Below, piece by piece: positions 32,560 to 40,929 of a stretch of DNA of 64,000 bases. The stretch's first letter is position 1. Each line of letters opens with the position of its first letter. The notes beneath the pieces were generated by a model. The model was not told the origin of the DNA and made no database searches. It was given only the letters and a program-made list of their open reading frames with translations. The position numbers were made by a program, and so were the translations under genes. This stretch comes from Streptomyces liliiviolaceus (GTDB lineage: Bacteria; Actinomycetota; Actinomycetes; Streptomycetales; Streptomycetaceae), in contig NZ_JAGPYQ010000001.1 in NCBI RefSeq assembly GCF_018070025.1, positions 4,836,001 to 4,900,000 of the forward strand, in the 5' to 3' direction.

Positions 32560-35484
32560 TCAGGTGGGCCCCGCCGTCCCGGTCGTCGTGTCGCGCAGTT
32601 CCGATCTGGTCTGGAGGACGGCGAGGGCGGCCCGTGAAGTGACTCCGGTCTTGCGGTAGATGCGAGCGAGGTGGGACTCGACCGTGCGGGGGCTGAGGAA
32701 GAGACGGGCGGCGATGGCCGGGGTGGTCAGGCCGACGGCGACCAGGGAGGCGATCTCGCGTTCACGGGCGGAGAGAGCCGCGAGTGGGGGCTCGGCCGAA
32801 GGCTGGGGCTGAACCGAGGATTGGGGCTGGGCCGGAGGTGGGGGCTCGGCGTACACGAGGGGATGGATCATGTCCGCCAGGCCCGTGAGCTGACGCGCGC
32901 CGCCGGTCGTGGCGAGTTGCCGGGCACGGGTCCACATGGCTCGGGCGCGGTCCGGATCGCCGACGGCCGCCAGGGGTGCGCCGAGCAGCAGGCTGAACGC
33001 TTCCCACAGCACCGCTCCCCCGCGTGCCGTCCTGTCCACAGCCTTCTCCAACAGCTCGGCGGCCGCTGCCGTGTCGCCGCCGGCGGACAGACAGTGGGCG
33101 GTGCTGCGCAGCGCCGATGCCTGCTGTGACGGCAGGTCCAGCTGGTCCGCCTCCCTGCGTGCCCGCTCGGCCCAGGTCACGGCGGCATCCGTGTCCCCGG
33201 TCAGGACGGCGGAGGTGACGAGGATCTCCAGGATGAGCGGACGCATGGACGGGTGGAGCCCGTTCAGGTCCTTGCCTCCGCCGCGCAGCACCGCGTCCCG
33301 GGCGCGCTGAGGATCGCCTGCGTGGATCGCCGCCTGGGCGAGTACGCACCAGGCGATGGACGCCCACCAGTTGGTGCGCGTGCCCGCTGCCGCGACGGCT
33401 TCCTCGGCCACCGCGAGTGCGGCCTGGTCGGCGGGTGGGAGCGCGAACAACTGGACATACGCCTTGTTGGTCAGGACGAAGGCCAGCAGTTCGTCGCTGC
33501 CGATGCCTCGGGCGATGGTCTCGGCCTCATCCGCGAGCTCCATGGCCGTCTCCAGCCGCAGGGTCTGCAGATGCACGTACGACTTGCAGAGCAGGAGGTG
33601 CGGCAGGACGTAGAGCTGGCCGCCGCGCCGGGCGATGGCCAGGCCGCGATCGGCGTGCCGTTCGGCATCGGCATACCGCTCCAGGAACGCCTCCGACCAG
33701 CCGAGCCGGGCCAGCGGCTCGCACAGACCCGCCAGGTCGCGATCGGTCAGGGCGTCCACCAGCGCGGCGGCCCGGTCGGTGGCCTGCCGCGCGGCACTCA
33801 TATTGCCTTCGTAGGTCTCCCCGAGGGCGGCGATCGCGAGGGCACCGGCCTGGGCGACCTCGTCGCCCAGCGACCGGGCCAGGTCGAGGGTCGCGACGAC
33901 GTCGGCACGCATCTGCGGGTAGGAGGTGGCGTGCGGCGCGGACGAGCCGAGTTCCAGGCCGAGTTCCACCCTGTCGGCATCGGACGGGCCCCGTGTCCGG
34001 GCGAGTTCGCGGCGCAGCAGGGCGACCGCCTCCGCGTACCGGCCGAGGTGACGTTCCATCACCGCGCAGAGTGTCACCGCGGACGCCCGCACGCTGTGCG
34101 ACGCGCTCTCCTCGTCGGGCGGTGACATGGCGATCACCTCGTGCAAGAGGTCGCGGCTCTCCCGCAGTCCACCGCACACCCCCAGGGCTCGCGCCCGTCG
34201 CAGCATCAGATCGCGGCGCAGCAGGGCATGTTGAGGCTGGTCGGGCAGGTGGGTGAGGGCAACGCCGAGCCAGTGGGCGCTGCTCGCGGGTGCGGTGGAG
34301 GCGAACCGCTCGGCCGCTTCGGACAGTACGGCGACGGCTTGTGGGTCCCAGCCGGTCAGTGACTGCTCGACGTGGTGGGCGCGTTCGGTGGCGGGGGCTC
34401 CGGCGGCGGTCAGCGCGTCCGCGGCGAGGCGGTGCATGCGTACGCGCTCCACGGGGTGGGTGTTCTCGTGCACGACCGCCCGTAGCACCGGGTGGCGCAG
34501 GGTCCACCGCCCGCCCGGTTCGGAGCGCAGGAGGTCACGGTCCGTCAGCACCGCTAGATCGGCGCCGACTTCGGCCTCGTCCCGGGCGGTCACCGCGGCC
34601 AGCAGCGAGGTGCTGCCACGGTCGCCCAGGACGGCCACCGCTTCGGCGGTACGACGCTGTGGCGCGGTCAGCGGAGTCAGTTCGTCCAGCAGGACGGAGC
34701 CGAGTCCGGTGGAGGGCGGTGGGACGTCCTGCCCGGCGTTCCGCTCTGCTTGTCCGGCGTGCAGGAGAGCGAGAAAGTACAGCGGGTTGCCGTCGCTCGC
34801 GGCGTACAGTTCGGCGGCCCGGGCGGACCGCACGGCGGGCGCCAGTCGGGGGGCGAGGACCTCGACGCAGGCCCGCTCGGCGAGGGGGCCGAGGTGCAGT
34901 CTCAGCACCGTACCCAGGTCGATGCCACGGGTGAGGGCGGCGTCCAGGGAGGCGGTGGTCTGACGGTCGCGGCGGGCCACGACGATGATGACAGGGGCGT
35001 TCGGGGGATGGCGGACGACGTGGTCGAGGAGTTCCAGGGACGCCGGGTCCGCCCAGTGCAGATCGTCCATCGCCACGAGGAGCCCGGGGCCGGTCCGGGC
35101 GATCCGGACGAACAGCTTCGCGATGGACCGCTGCAGACCGAACCGGTCGCCGCGCGCGTCCTCGGCACCCGGCTCCGTCAACTCCAGGTCGTGGTCGGCG
35201 AGTGCGTCACTGAACGGCTGGTACGGGATGTGCTGTTCGTACTCGGTGGCCCTGCCTCGCAACACCGTCATTCCCCGGGCCTGTGCGCGTCGGCAGAACT
35301 CGGCCATCAGCCGGCTCTTGCCGATGCCCGCGGGCCCGGCGAGGTCCACGACGCACGAACCGCCGTTCTCCCCCAGAGTCCGGTCGAGGACCGTGTCCAG
35401 AAGTTCCAGCTCTGTCGCCCGGCCCACCAGCGGAGTCACATCGCCACCCAATCCGTCCATGTCCCGCGCGACTGTCCGGGACAT
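32560..35484 (-). CDS. LAL-type LuxR family ATPase regulator
   Basis: This protein of about 974 residues is a large ATP-binding LuxR regulator. It has an N-terminal AAA/NACHT-like ATPase (Walker A GPAGIGKS near residue 40; Walker B LLVAMDDLHWADPAS), a central helical repeat region of TPR type, a Pro/Gln linker (PPPPAQPQSSVQPQPSAEPP) and a C-terminal LuxR helix-turn-helix (LSAREREIASLVAVGLTTPA, then LSPRTVESHLARIYRKTGVT). The start is uncertain between ATG 35484 and ATG 35460; neither has a clear ribosome-binding site. LAL regulators often control secondary metabolism or sugar use. No biosynthetic cluster is adjacent, so the target is unknown. Confidence 0.86.
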   Translation of the reverse strand: MSRTVARDMDGLGGDVTPLVGRATELELLDTVLDRTLGENGGSCVVDLAGPAGIGKSRLMAEFCRRAQARGMTVLRGRATEYEQHIPYQPFSDALADHDLELTEPGAEDARGDRFGLQRSIAKLFVRIARTGPGLLVAMDDLHWADPASLELLDHVVRHPPNAPVIIVVARRDRQTTASLDAALTRGIDLGTVLRLHLGPLAERACVEVLAPRLAPAVRSARAAELYAASDGNPLYFLALLHAGQAERNAGQDVPPPSTGLGSVLLDELTPLTAPQRRTAEAVAVLGDRGSTSLLAAVTARDEAEVGADLAVLTDRDLLRSEPGGRWTLRHPVLRAVVHENTHPVERVRMHRLAADALTAAGAPATERAHHVEQSLTGWDPQAVAVLSEAAERFASTAPASSAHWLGVALTHLPDQPQHALLRRDLMLRRARALGVCGGLRESRDLLHEVIAMSPPDEESASHSVRASAVTLCAVMERHLGRYAEAVALLRRELARTRGPSDADRVELGLELGSSAPHATSYPQMRADVVATLDLARSLGDEVAQAGALAIAALGETYEGNMSAARQATDRAAALVDALTDRDLAGLCEPLARLGWSEAFLERYADAERHADRGLAIARRGGQLYVLPHLLLCKSYVHLQTLRLETAMELADEAETIARGIGSDELLAFVLTNKAYVQLFALPPADQAALAVAEEAVAAAGTRTNWWASIAWCVLAQAAIHAGDPQRARDAVLRGGGKDLNGLHPSMRPLILEILVTSAVLTGDTDAAVTWAERARREADQLDLPSQQASALRSTAHCLSAGGDTAAAAELLEKAVDRTARGGAVLWEAFSLLLGAPLAAVGDPDRARAMWTRARQLATTGGARQLTGLADMIHPLVYAEPPPPAQPQSSVQPQPSAEPPLAALSAREREIASLVAVGLTTPAIAARLFLSPRTVESHLARIYRKTGVTSRAALAVLQTRSELRDTTTGTAGPT

Positions 35485-35646
35485 TTTCGTGACGATCTTA
35501 CGTAAGGACGAAGGCCCGATTGCTCTGCCCTGGACGACCTGCGCCGCGGGCACCTTCTTGCTCGGCCTCTTCCTCGCTTGGTGGCTCGACGCACTGGGCG
35601 CGATCGCGCTCGACGCGCCGTCCGGCACACATGTCCCCTACGTCTG

Positions 35647-36414
35647 CTACCAGTTGATCTCAGTCGCCAGGAAAGGTTCGTTCTCCGGAGCCTGCTTGCG
35701 GGCCGCCAGGACGCGCTCGGCAGCCGCGCCGACCGGTACGCGCAGGGGAGGTTCGTTCTGTTCGACGGTGTCGGCCACCGCGGAGGCCACGTCTTCGGGG
35801 GTGACCGACTCGCCGCGCAGGGCGCCCAGTGCGTCGAGCAGCGGAGCGTACGGGTCCTTCTCCTTCACGTACGCCTTGGCGCGTTCAGCGCCACCGGAGG
35901 AGACCGCGCCGGGCTGGATGAGACTCACCTTGACGCCGAAGTGACCCGTCTCTATGGCGAGTGTTTCGGCGAGCGCCTCCAGTGCCCATTTGCTGGCGCC
36001 GTACGGGCCGATCATCGGCAGCACCAGGCGCCCCTGGATGCTGGAGACGAAGATGAGACGGCCCGCTCCCTTTTCCCGCATCGCGGGAAGCACGCCCTGC
36101 ACCACCCGCAACGCCCCGAGGGTGTTGAGCTGGAAGAGCCGCTCGACCTCCGCGAGCGGCACGCTCTCCAGGGGCGCGCGCACGGTGTCCCCCGCGTTGC
36201 TGATCAGTACGTCGATGTCGCCGGCGTCGCTCATGGCCTGGTCGACGCTCTGCTGATCCGTGACGTCGAGGCGCAGCCGTCGGTCGACGGGGAGGTCCGC
36301 CAGCTGTTCCGGGCGGCGTGCGGTGGCGACCACCCGGTGGCCGCGCCCTGCGAGTTCGACGGCGACGGCCCGGCCGATACCTCTGGACGCACCGGTGACG
36401 AGTACGGACGACAT
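35647..36414 (-). CDS. short-chain dehydrogenase/reductase
   Basis: This 255-residue SDR has cofactor motif TGASRGIG, NAG motif ISNAGD, and catalytic VSS and Tyr138-Gly-Ala-Ser-Lys142. Arg residues in ATARRPEQ indicate NADP(H). AGGAG lies 7 bases before the ATG at 36414. It is 65 bases downstream of the monooxygenase-type gene 36480-36785 and probably co-transcribed with it. The divergent HxlR regulator with its two operators is the likely controller. Confidence 0.88.
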   Translation of the reverse strand: MSSVLVTGASRGIGRAVAVELAGRGHRVVATARRPEQLADLPVDRRLRLDVTDQQSVDQAMSDAGDIDVLISNAGDTVRAPLESVPLAEVERLFQLNTLGALRVVQGVLPAMREKGAGRLIFVSSIQGRLVLPMIGPYGASKWALEALAETLAIETGHFGVKVSLIQPGAVSSGGAERAKAYVKEKDPYAPLLDALGALRGESVTPEDVASAVADTVEQNEPPLRVPVGAAAERVLAARKQAPENEPFLATEINW

Positions 36415-36479
36415 GTTGGAACTCCTGATTCGTCGGGGTGGAGCGACCCGGCCGGGGTCGACCGGGCCGAGGTTCCGGC

Positions 36480-36785
36480 TCAGGCGGCGGCCTTGCCGCC
36501 GACGAGGTTGCCCTTCATGAGCCACGTCGGGCCTTCGGCGTAGGCGCTGGCCCGCGCGAAGAACGCGGCGAAGTAGGGGCCTCCGGCGTGCGCGTCGAAG
36601 GCCTCGACGTCCGCGTAGGCCTCGTTCAGATAGAAGACGTCGGGGTTCTCCTCGTCGGCGATGATCTCGAATCGCCGCGAGCCTGGCTCGTTGGCGAGGG
36701 AGTCGCGCGCGGCCCGCCCGGCCGCTTCCACGAAGTCGTCGCGATGCTCCGGCTGGACGGTGAAGGAAACCAGGAATTGGTACAT
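36480..36785 (-). CDS. antibiotic biosynthesis monooxygenase (ABM) family protein
   Basis: This 101-residue ferredoxin-like ABM protein reads MYQFLVSFTVQPEHRDDFVE, AARDSLANEPGSRRFEIIAD and FYLNEAYADVEAFDAHAGGP. The family is cofactor-free and includes quinone-forming monooxygenases such as YgiN. It is the first gene of a two-gene operon with an SDR under the HxlR operators. Quinone or aldehyde handling is a reasonable inference because HxlR regulators commonly sense such electrophiles. Confidence 0.82.
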   Translation of the reverse strand: MYQFLVSFTVQPEHRDDFVEAAGRAARDSLANEPGSRRFEIIADEENPDVFYLNEAYADVEAFDAHAGGPYFAAFFARASAYAEGPTWLMKGNLVGGKAAA

Positions 36786-36819
36786 GAGGCCGCTCTCCTC
36801 GAAGCTCGACGCCTTGAGC

Positions 36820-36836
36820 AGTTCACTGACTGAACT
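36820..36836. promoter_or_regulatory. HxlR operator 1
   Basis: AGTTCACTGACTGAACT is a dyad (AGTTCA-n5-TGAACT, arms perfect). It lies 34 bases upstream of the monooxygenase gene start and pairs with the site at 36864-36880. The centres are 44 bases apart, about four turns. Confidence 0.75.
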
Positions 36837-36863
36837 ATCCTGCTCGTCACCGTAGCACGCGCC

Positions 36864-36880
36864 AGTTCAGTGAGTGAACC
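36864..36880. promoter_or_regulatory. HxlR operator 2 overlapping the hxlR promoter
   Basis: AGTTCAGTGAGTGAACC is the second copy of the dyad. It overlaps TTCAGT (36866-36871), which with TAGAAT (36889-36894) at 17-base spacing forms a good -35/-10 promoter. Transcription would start at about 36901, the A of the hxlR ATG, so that mRNA is probably leaderless and directly autorepressed. Confidence 0.72.
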
Positions 36881-36900
36881 AGCTCTGTTAGAATCGGCGT

Positions 36901-37437
36901 ATGACGCTCCCCAAGACCTACGCGGACCGGAACTGCCCGCTGGCGCGAACACTGGAGGTCGTCGGAGAGCGCTGGACGCTGCTGATCGTCCGGGACGCGT
37001 TCTACGGGGTGCGGCGGTTCGGGGACTTCGCCACGCAGCTCGGGATCCCGCGCGCGGTCCTGACCTCGCGACTCAAGTCCCTCGTGCAGGAGGGCGTACT
37101 CACCCGTGACGACGACAGTGCGGGCGGCGTCGAGTACCTGCTGACCGCCAAGGGAATCGCCCTGTGGCCGGTCGTCCACTCCCTGATGAACTGGGGCGAG
37201 GCCTTCTACTCCCCCGACGGACCGAGGCGCGTCCTCCGCCACGACCAGGACGGGGGCCTCCTCGACGCCCAGGGGCGCTGCCAGGAGTGCGGTTCGGTCG
37301 TCCCCGTTCCGGCGATCCGGGTGGAGACCGGCCCCGGATTCCAGCCGTCGGACTCCGTTCAGGATCCGGTGTCGACCGCGATCAACACGCCGCGCCGCCT
37401 GCTCGAACCGATCACGACACCGCGCGCATCCCGCTGA
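36901..37437 (+). CDS. HxlR family regulator
   Basis: This 178-residue winged-helix regulator has the N-terminal Cys and core NCPLARTLEVVGERWTLLIV, then RDAFYGVRRFGDFATQLGIP and RLKSLVQEGVLTRDD. The C-terminal extension has a second Cys pair (GRCQECGSVVP), a small zinc-ribbon-like element. Cys13-equivalent is where HxlR/YodB/HypR proteins sense quinones, aldehydes or diamide. It is divergent from the ABM-SDR operon, with two matching operators between. It probably represses both directions until an electrophile binds. Confidence 0.88.
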   Translation: MTLPKTYADRNCPLARTLEVVGERWTLLIVRDAFYGVRRFGDFATQLGIPRAVLTSRLKSLVQEGVLTRDDDSAGGVEYLLTAKGIALWPVVHSLMNWGEAFYSPDGPRRVLRHDQDGGLLDAQGRCQECGSVVPVPAIRVETGPGFQPSDSVQDPVSTAINTPRRLLEPITTPRASR

Positions 37438-37571
37438 GGGCTTGCAGCGAAGCGTTCTCCGACAACTCCCGGTCGGGATCTTCGATTTCAGGCCCCGCTG
37501 TCCGCCGAATGGGACGCCTCGACTCACCCGGTCCGGACGCCCACGCATGAAAAGTGAACTGGATCACATGC

Positions 37572-37598
37572 TGTCACAGGGGTGGCGCAGCCGGTGTC
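37572..37598 (+). promoter_or_regulatory. ECF41-type promoter
   Basis: TGTCACA (37572-37578) and TGTC (37595-37598) are separated by exactly 16 bases. The published ECF41 promoter pattern is TGTCACA-n16-CGTC, so only one base differs. It lies 38 bases upstream of the oxidoreductase start, and an ECF41 sigma gene follows the oxidoreductase. Confidence 0.75.
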
Positions 37599-37635
37599 TT
37601 GAGCTCGAACCGGTCGAACCGAGGGAGACATCATC

Positions 37636-38839
37636 ATGGTGCAGAACACGGACGTGGTCGTGGTGGGCGGCGGATACGCCGGAGTCATGGCGGCCAATCG
37701 CCTGACCCAGCACGACGGCGTGACGGTGACACTGATCAACCCGCGGCCCACCTTCGTCCACCGGGTCCGCCTGCACCAGATGGTGGGCGGGACCGAACAC
37801 CGCCGTCGTCGACTACCAGGAGGTCCTCGCGCAGGGAGTGCGGCTGGTGGTCGACAGCGTGACGCGGATCGACGCGGCCGGGCGCGGTGTGGAGCTGGCG
37901 AGCGGTGGTGCGGTCGGCTACGACTACCTGGTGTACGCGGTGGGCAGTGGCAGCGCCGACCCGCAGGTGCCCGGGGCGGCCGAGTTCGCCTACCCGATCG
38001 CCGGCCTGGAAGAGGCGCAGCGGCTGCTGCCGGTCCTCGACGCCGCGCCCGCGTCGGCCGCGGTGACGGTCGTCGGAGCCGGTCCGACGGGCATCGAGAC
38101 CGCCGCCGAGCTGGCGGAGCAGGGCCGCAGCGTGACCCTGGTGTGCGGCGGGGTGCTCGGTCCGTACCTGCACCGGCGGGGACGGCGGTCGGTGGCCGGG
38201 CGGCTGGCGGCGCTCGGGGTGAAGGTTGTGGAAGGCCCCGCAGCGAAGGTGACGGCGGTGGCACGTGACGCGGTCCGGCTCGCCGACGGCCGGCAGCTGC
38301 CCAGCGCGGTGACCATCTGGACCGCGGGCTTCGGCGTGCCGGACCTGGCCTCCCGCAGCGGGCTGAGCACCGACGTGCTGGGCCGTGTGCTCACGGACGA
38401 GACGCTGACGAGCGTGGATGACGACCGCATCGTCGCGGCCGGAGACTCGGCGGCGCCGTCGGGCCTGCCGCTGCGGATGAGCTGCCAGACGGCGATGCCG
38501 CTCGGAGCGCGGGCCGCCGACACGGTCCTCAGCCGGCTGGCGGGGGAACAGCCCGGGCCCCTCAACCAGTCGTTCGGAGCGCAGTGCATCAGCCTGGGCC
38601 GGGGCACCGGCATCTTCCAGTTCGGCAACAGGTCCGACGTGGCGGTGTGGTTCCACATCGACGGCCGCCTCGGCGCGAGGATGAAGGAAGGCGTGTGTAA
38701 GGGCATCGTGAAGCACCTGGCCGACGAGGCGCACAAGCCCGGTGGGTACAGCCTGCACCGCGTGAAGGGCGGCGCCGTACGCCGTGAGGCGCTGGCGACC
38801 CTGCGCGCCGAGGCACCGGTCGTCGAACGGACTTCCTGA
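37636..38839 (+). pseudogene. FAD-dependent NAD(P)H oxidoreductase (NDH-2-like), frameshifted
   Basis: The first frame (from ATG 37636) reads MVQNTDVVVVGGGYAGVMAA, with the FAD GxGxxG motif, up to RVRLHQMVGG. The protein then continues in another frame from about 37790 as NTAVVDYQEVLAQGVRLVVD to the end, with the NAD-binding VTVVGAGPTGIETAAELAEQ and the AGDSAAPSGLP motif. Removing one G from GGG at 37785-37787 restores RLHQMVAGPNTAVVDYQEVL. The gene is therefore one base away from intact, about 400 residues. This could be a real recent mutation or a sequencing error. It has an ECF41-type promoter and lies 33 bases upstream of the ECF41 sigma gene. Confidence 0.85.
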
Positions 38840-38872
38840 GTACGGGGCGGACGACGGGGAGATGATCGGGAC

Positions 38873-39775
38873 ATGAGTGATGATCGCGCCGCCGCCGACC
38901 AGGCCACCGAGACCTTCATCGCGCAACGCAACCTGCTCTTCACCGTCGCGTACGAGATGCTCGGCTCGGCGGCCGATGCCGAGGACGTCCTGCAGGAGAC
39001 CTGGCTGCGCTGGGTCGACGTCGACCTCCAGCAGGTGCGCGACCAGCGCGCGTACCTGGTCCGGATCACCACCCGGCAGGCACTCAACCGGCTGCGCACG
39101 ATGTCCCGGCGCAAGGAGTCGTACGTGGGCCCGTGGCTGCCGGAGCCGCTGCTGACCACCCCGGACGTGGCCCAGGACGTCGAACTCGCCGAGAGCGTGT
39201 CGATGGCAGTGATGCTGGTCCTGGAGACGTTGTCACCGACCGAGCGGGCCGTCTTCGTCCTGCGCGAGGTCTTCGACGTCGGCTACGACGACATCGCGGC
39301 GGCGGTCGACAAGACCCCGGCAGCCGTCCGCCAGATCGCGCACCGCGCCCGCCGTCGCGTGGACGCCCGGCGCCCACGCGCAGTGGTTTCCCAGCGTCAG
39401 ACGCGGGCGGCAGTGGAGTCGTTCGCGCGGGCACTGGAGGACGGGGACCTGCAGGCGTTGCTCGACGTGCTCGCGCCTGACGTCGTCTACATGGGCGACG
39501 GTGGCGGCGTGAAGCATGCCGCGCTGCGGCCGATCGTCGGCGCCGAGAAGGTGGCCCGCCTGCTGGCGGGCGGGCTCGGCAAAAACACGATCCCGGTCAC
39601 CTTCGGCCCCACCATGGTCAACGGCAGTCCGGCGCTGGCGGTCCACCTGGACGGTGAGCTGGACAGCATCGTGGCGGCCCGCGTGGAGGCCGACCGCATC
39701 ACCGGCCTCTACGTCGTCCGGAACCCCGAGAAGCTGTCCCGCACCGCATCCGAGACTCCGCTCACCCTGCGATGA
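38873..39775 (+). CDS. ECF41-group RNA polymerase sigma factor
   Basis: This 300-residue protein has sigma region 2 (LLFTVAYEMLGSAADAEDVL, QETWLRW), sigma region 4 (LSPTERAVFVLREVFDVGYD, then DIAAAVDKTPAAVRQIAHRA) and a C-terminal SnoaL-like domain of about 110 residues. ECF41 markers are present: WLPEP in the linker, MGDGGGVKHAA (DGGGK motif with an inserted Val) and VRNPEKL near the end. In this group the C-terminal domain replaces an anti-sigma factor, and typical partners are carboxymuconolactone decarboxylase, oxidoreductase or epimerase genes. Here the partner is the upstream oxidoreductase. It is probably co-transcribed from the ECF41 promoter, giving autoregulation. Confidence 0.9.
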   Translation: MSDDRAAADQATETFIAQRNLLFTVAYEMLGSAADAEDVLQETWLRWVDVDLQQVRDQRAYLVRITTRQALNRLRTMSRRKESYVGPWLPEPLLTTPDVAQDVELAESVSMAVMLVLETLSPTERAVFVLREVFDVGYDDIAAAVDKTPAAVRQIAHRARRRVDARRPRAVVSQRQTRAAVESFARALEDGDLQALLDVLAPDVVYMGDGGGVKHAALRPIVGAEKVARLLAGGLGKNTIPVTFGPTMVNGSPALAVHLDGELDSIVAARVEADRITGLYVVRNPEKLSRTASETPLTLR

Positions 39776-39845
39776 ACTCCCGTAGTTGGTGAGCGACTTG
39801 GTTGGGTTGGGTTCGGTGAGGCGAGCTGTTTGCGACGGCAGTGGG

Positions 39846-39977
39846 GTGAAACTGGCCCTTGACGTCCTGGTGGCAGTGACCGCACTGGTGGGCATGCGCA
39901 ACAAGCGACCGCGGGCCTTCTACGCTGTGGGGTCGTTCGCGGCGGCCGCAGCGGTCGTGGCCGTCGCGTGGGAGTAG
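39846..39977 (+). CDS. possible small membrane protein
   Basis: This 43-residue frame from GTG 39846 reads MKLALDVLVAVTALVGMRNK, then a second hydrophobic stretch FYAVGSFAAAAAVVAVAW. Two membrane segments joined by a basic RNKRPR turn are plausible, and third-position GC is high. No clear ribosome-binding site and no known family. It may be a chance frame. Confidence 0.35.
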   Translation: MKLALDVLVAVTALVGMRNKRPRAFYAVGSFAAAAAVVAVAWE

Positions 39978-40102
39978 TCCCCGGCGGGCCTGAGCGCGGG
40001 CGCGTACTCGGGTGCGTACTCGGGGACGATCTCGCGCCGGCCCCGCCGCTGATCACCTTCGGCCCGACGTCGGGCACGCTCGCGTCGGCGAACCCGCTCC
40101 CG

Positions 40103-40339
40103 TCAACGCTCCTGCCGCCTACCGTGCCTGCGGCCCCGGGCCTGCACGACCTCCTGCGCGGCCGTCCACACGACGATCAGCGCTATGGCCAGCCACAGGA
40201 CATCGCTCCACGACTCCCCCAGCCAGAAGTGGGAGAAGACAGCGGCGCCGCCGAAGCCGAGCACCGCCAGACCGAACCTCACCCGGCGGCGTGGCCACGG
40301 GGTCCGCGACCGCCCGGTCGCCCGACGTTCATCCGACAT
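40103..40339 (-). CDS. small two-helix membrane protein
   Basis: This 78-residue protein has a basic N-terminus (MSDERRATGRSRTPWPRRRV) followed by two hydrophobic helices (RFGLAVLGFGGAAVFSHFWL and SDVLWLAIALIVVWTAAQEV) and a basic tail. This is typical of small Streptomyces inner-membrane proteins of unknown role. The ATG at 40339 is preferred to the longer frame (from 40474), whose extra residues lack hydrophobic or conserved character. Confidence 0.55.
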   Translation of the reverse strand: MSDERRATGRSRTPWPRRRVRFGLAVLGFGGAAVFSHFWLGESWSDVLWLAIALIVVWTAAQEVVQARGRRHGRRQER

Positions 40340-40929
40340 GCCCAACTTCGTAACACGAAGGGGCAGTTCGGATTCAGGGGCCGTGTTGTCCACGCGTCCG
40401 CCGACACCGAACCGGTCGTCGCCGTCCCTGACCGCAAGCGGAACCGCCTCCGCACTCGCCCAGAACTGGCCCACCGTCCCCCCGACGGCCCTGGTCGGCA
40501 GGGTGCGACCGGGAACGGCGCCGCTTCCTCACCGAACCGGACAGCGCCGACACGTCCGCCGCGCCACGCGAAGCCGTACGTCGGCAGTACGTCCATCGGG
40601 CACAGCACCGCCGGCCGCGCCGGGGCCGCCCTCCCTTTGCGTGAGGGAACCGGGTCGCCGCTGTCCATCCCCTCCCCCGTCAGGGCAGTGGAGACATCCG
40701 GCACGGCCGACCCCGTCCGCGTCCGGCGAGTGCCGGACATGTTCCGGACCGTCCGGGTCCCGGAACCCTGTGGAGCAGGCTCGGAAAGCGGTTCGGGCGG
40801 TGCCCGCGTGGTGAGCGCGGGCACCGCCCGAAGCGACGTCGGCGGCGAGGAAAGCGAAAGAACTTGTTTTCATTGCAGGAAATTGAGAAGGAAGCCCCTT
40901 CATGGCCTCGCCGTGATGAACGCTAGCAC
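40340..40929. other. 590-base spacer with a short AT-rich patch
   Basis: No convincing gene is seen. Around 40855-40900 the base composition drops (AAAGAACTTGTTTTCATTGC) compared with its surroundings. The minus strand there reads MKTSSFAFLAADVASGG in an open frame without family match. It could be a leader or small gene, or simply the 3' region of the large gene that ends at 40930. Confidence 0.4.
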
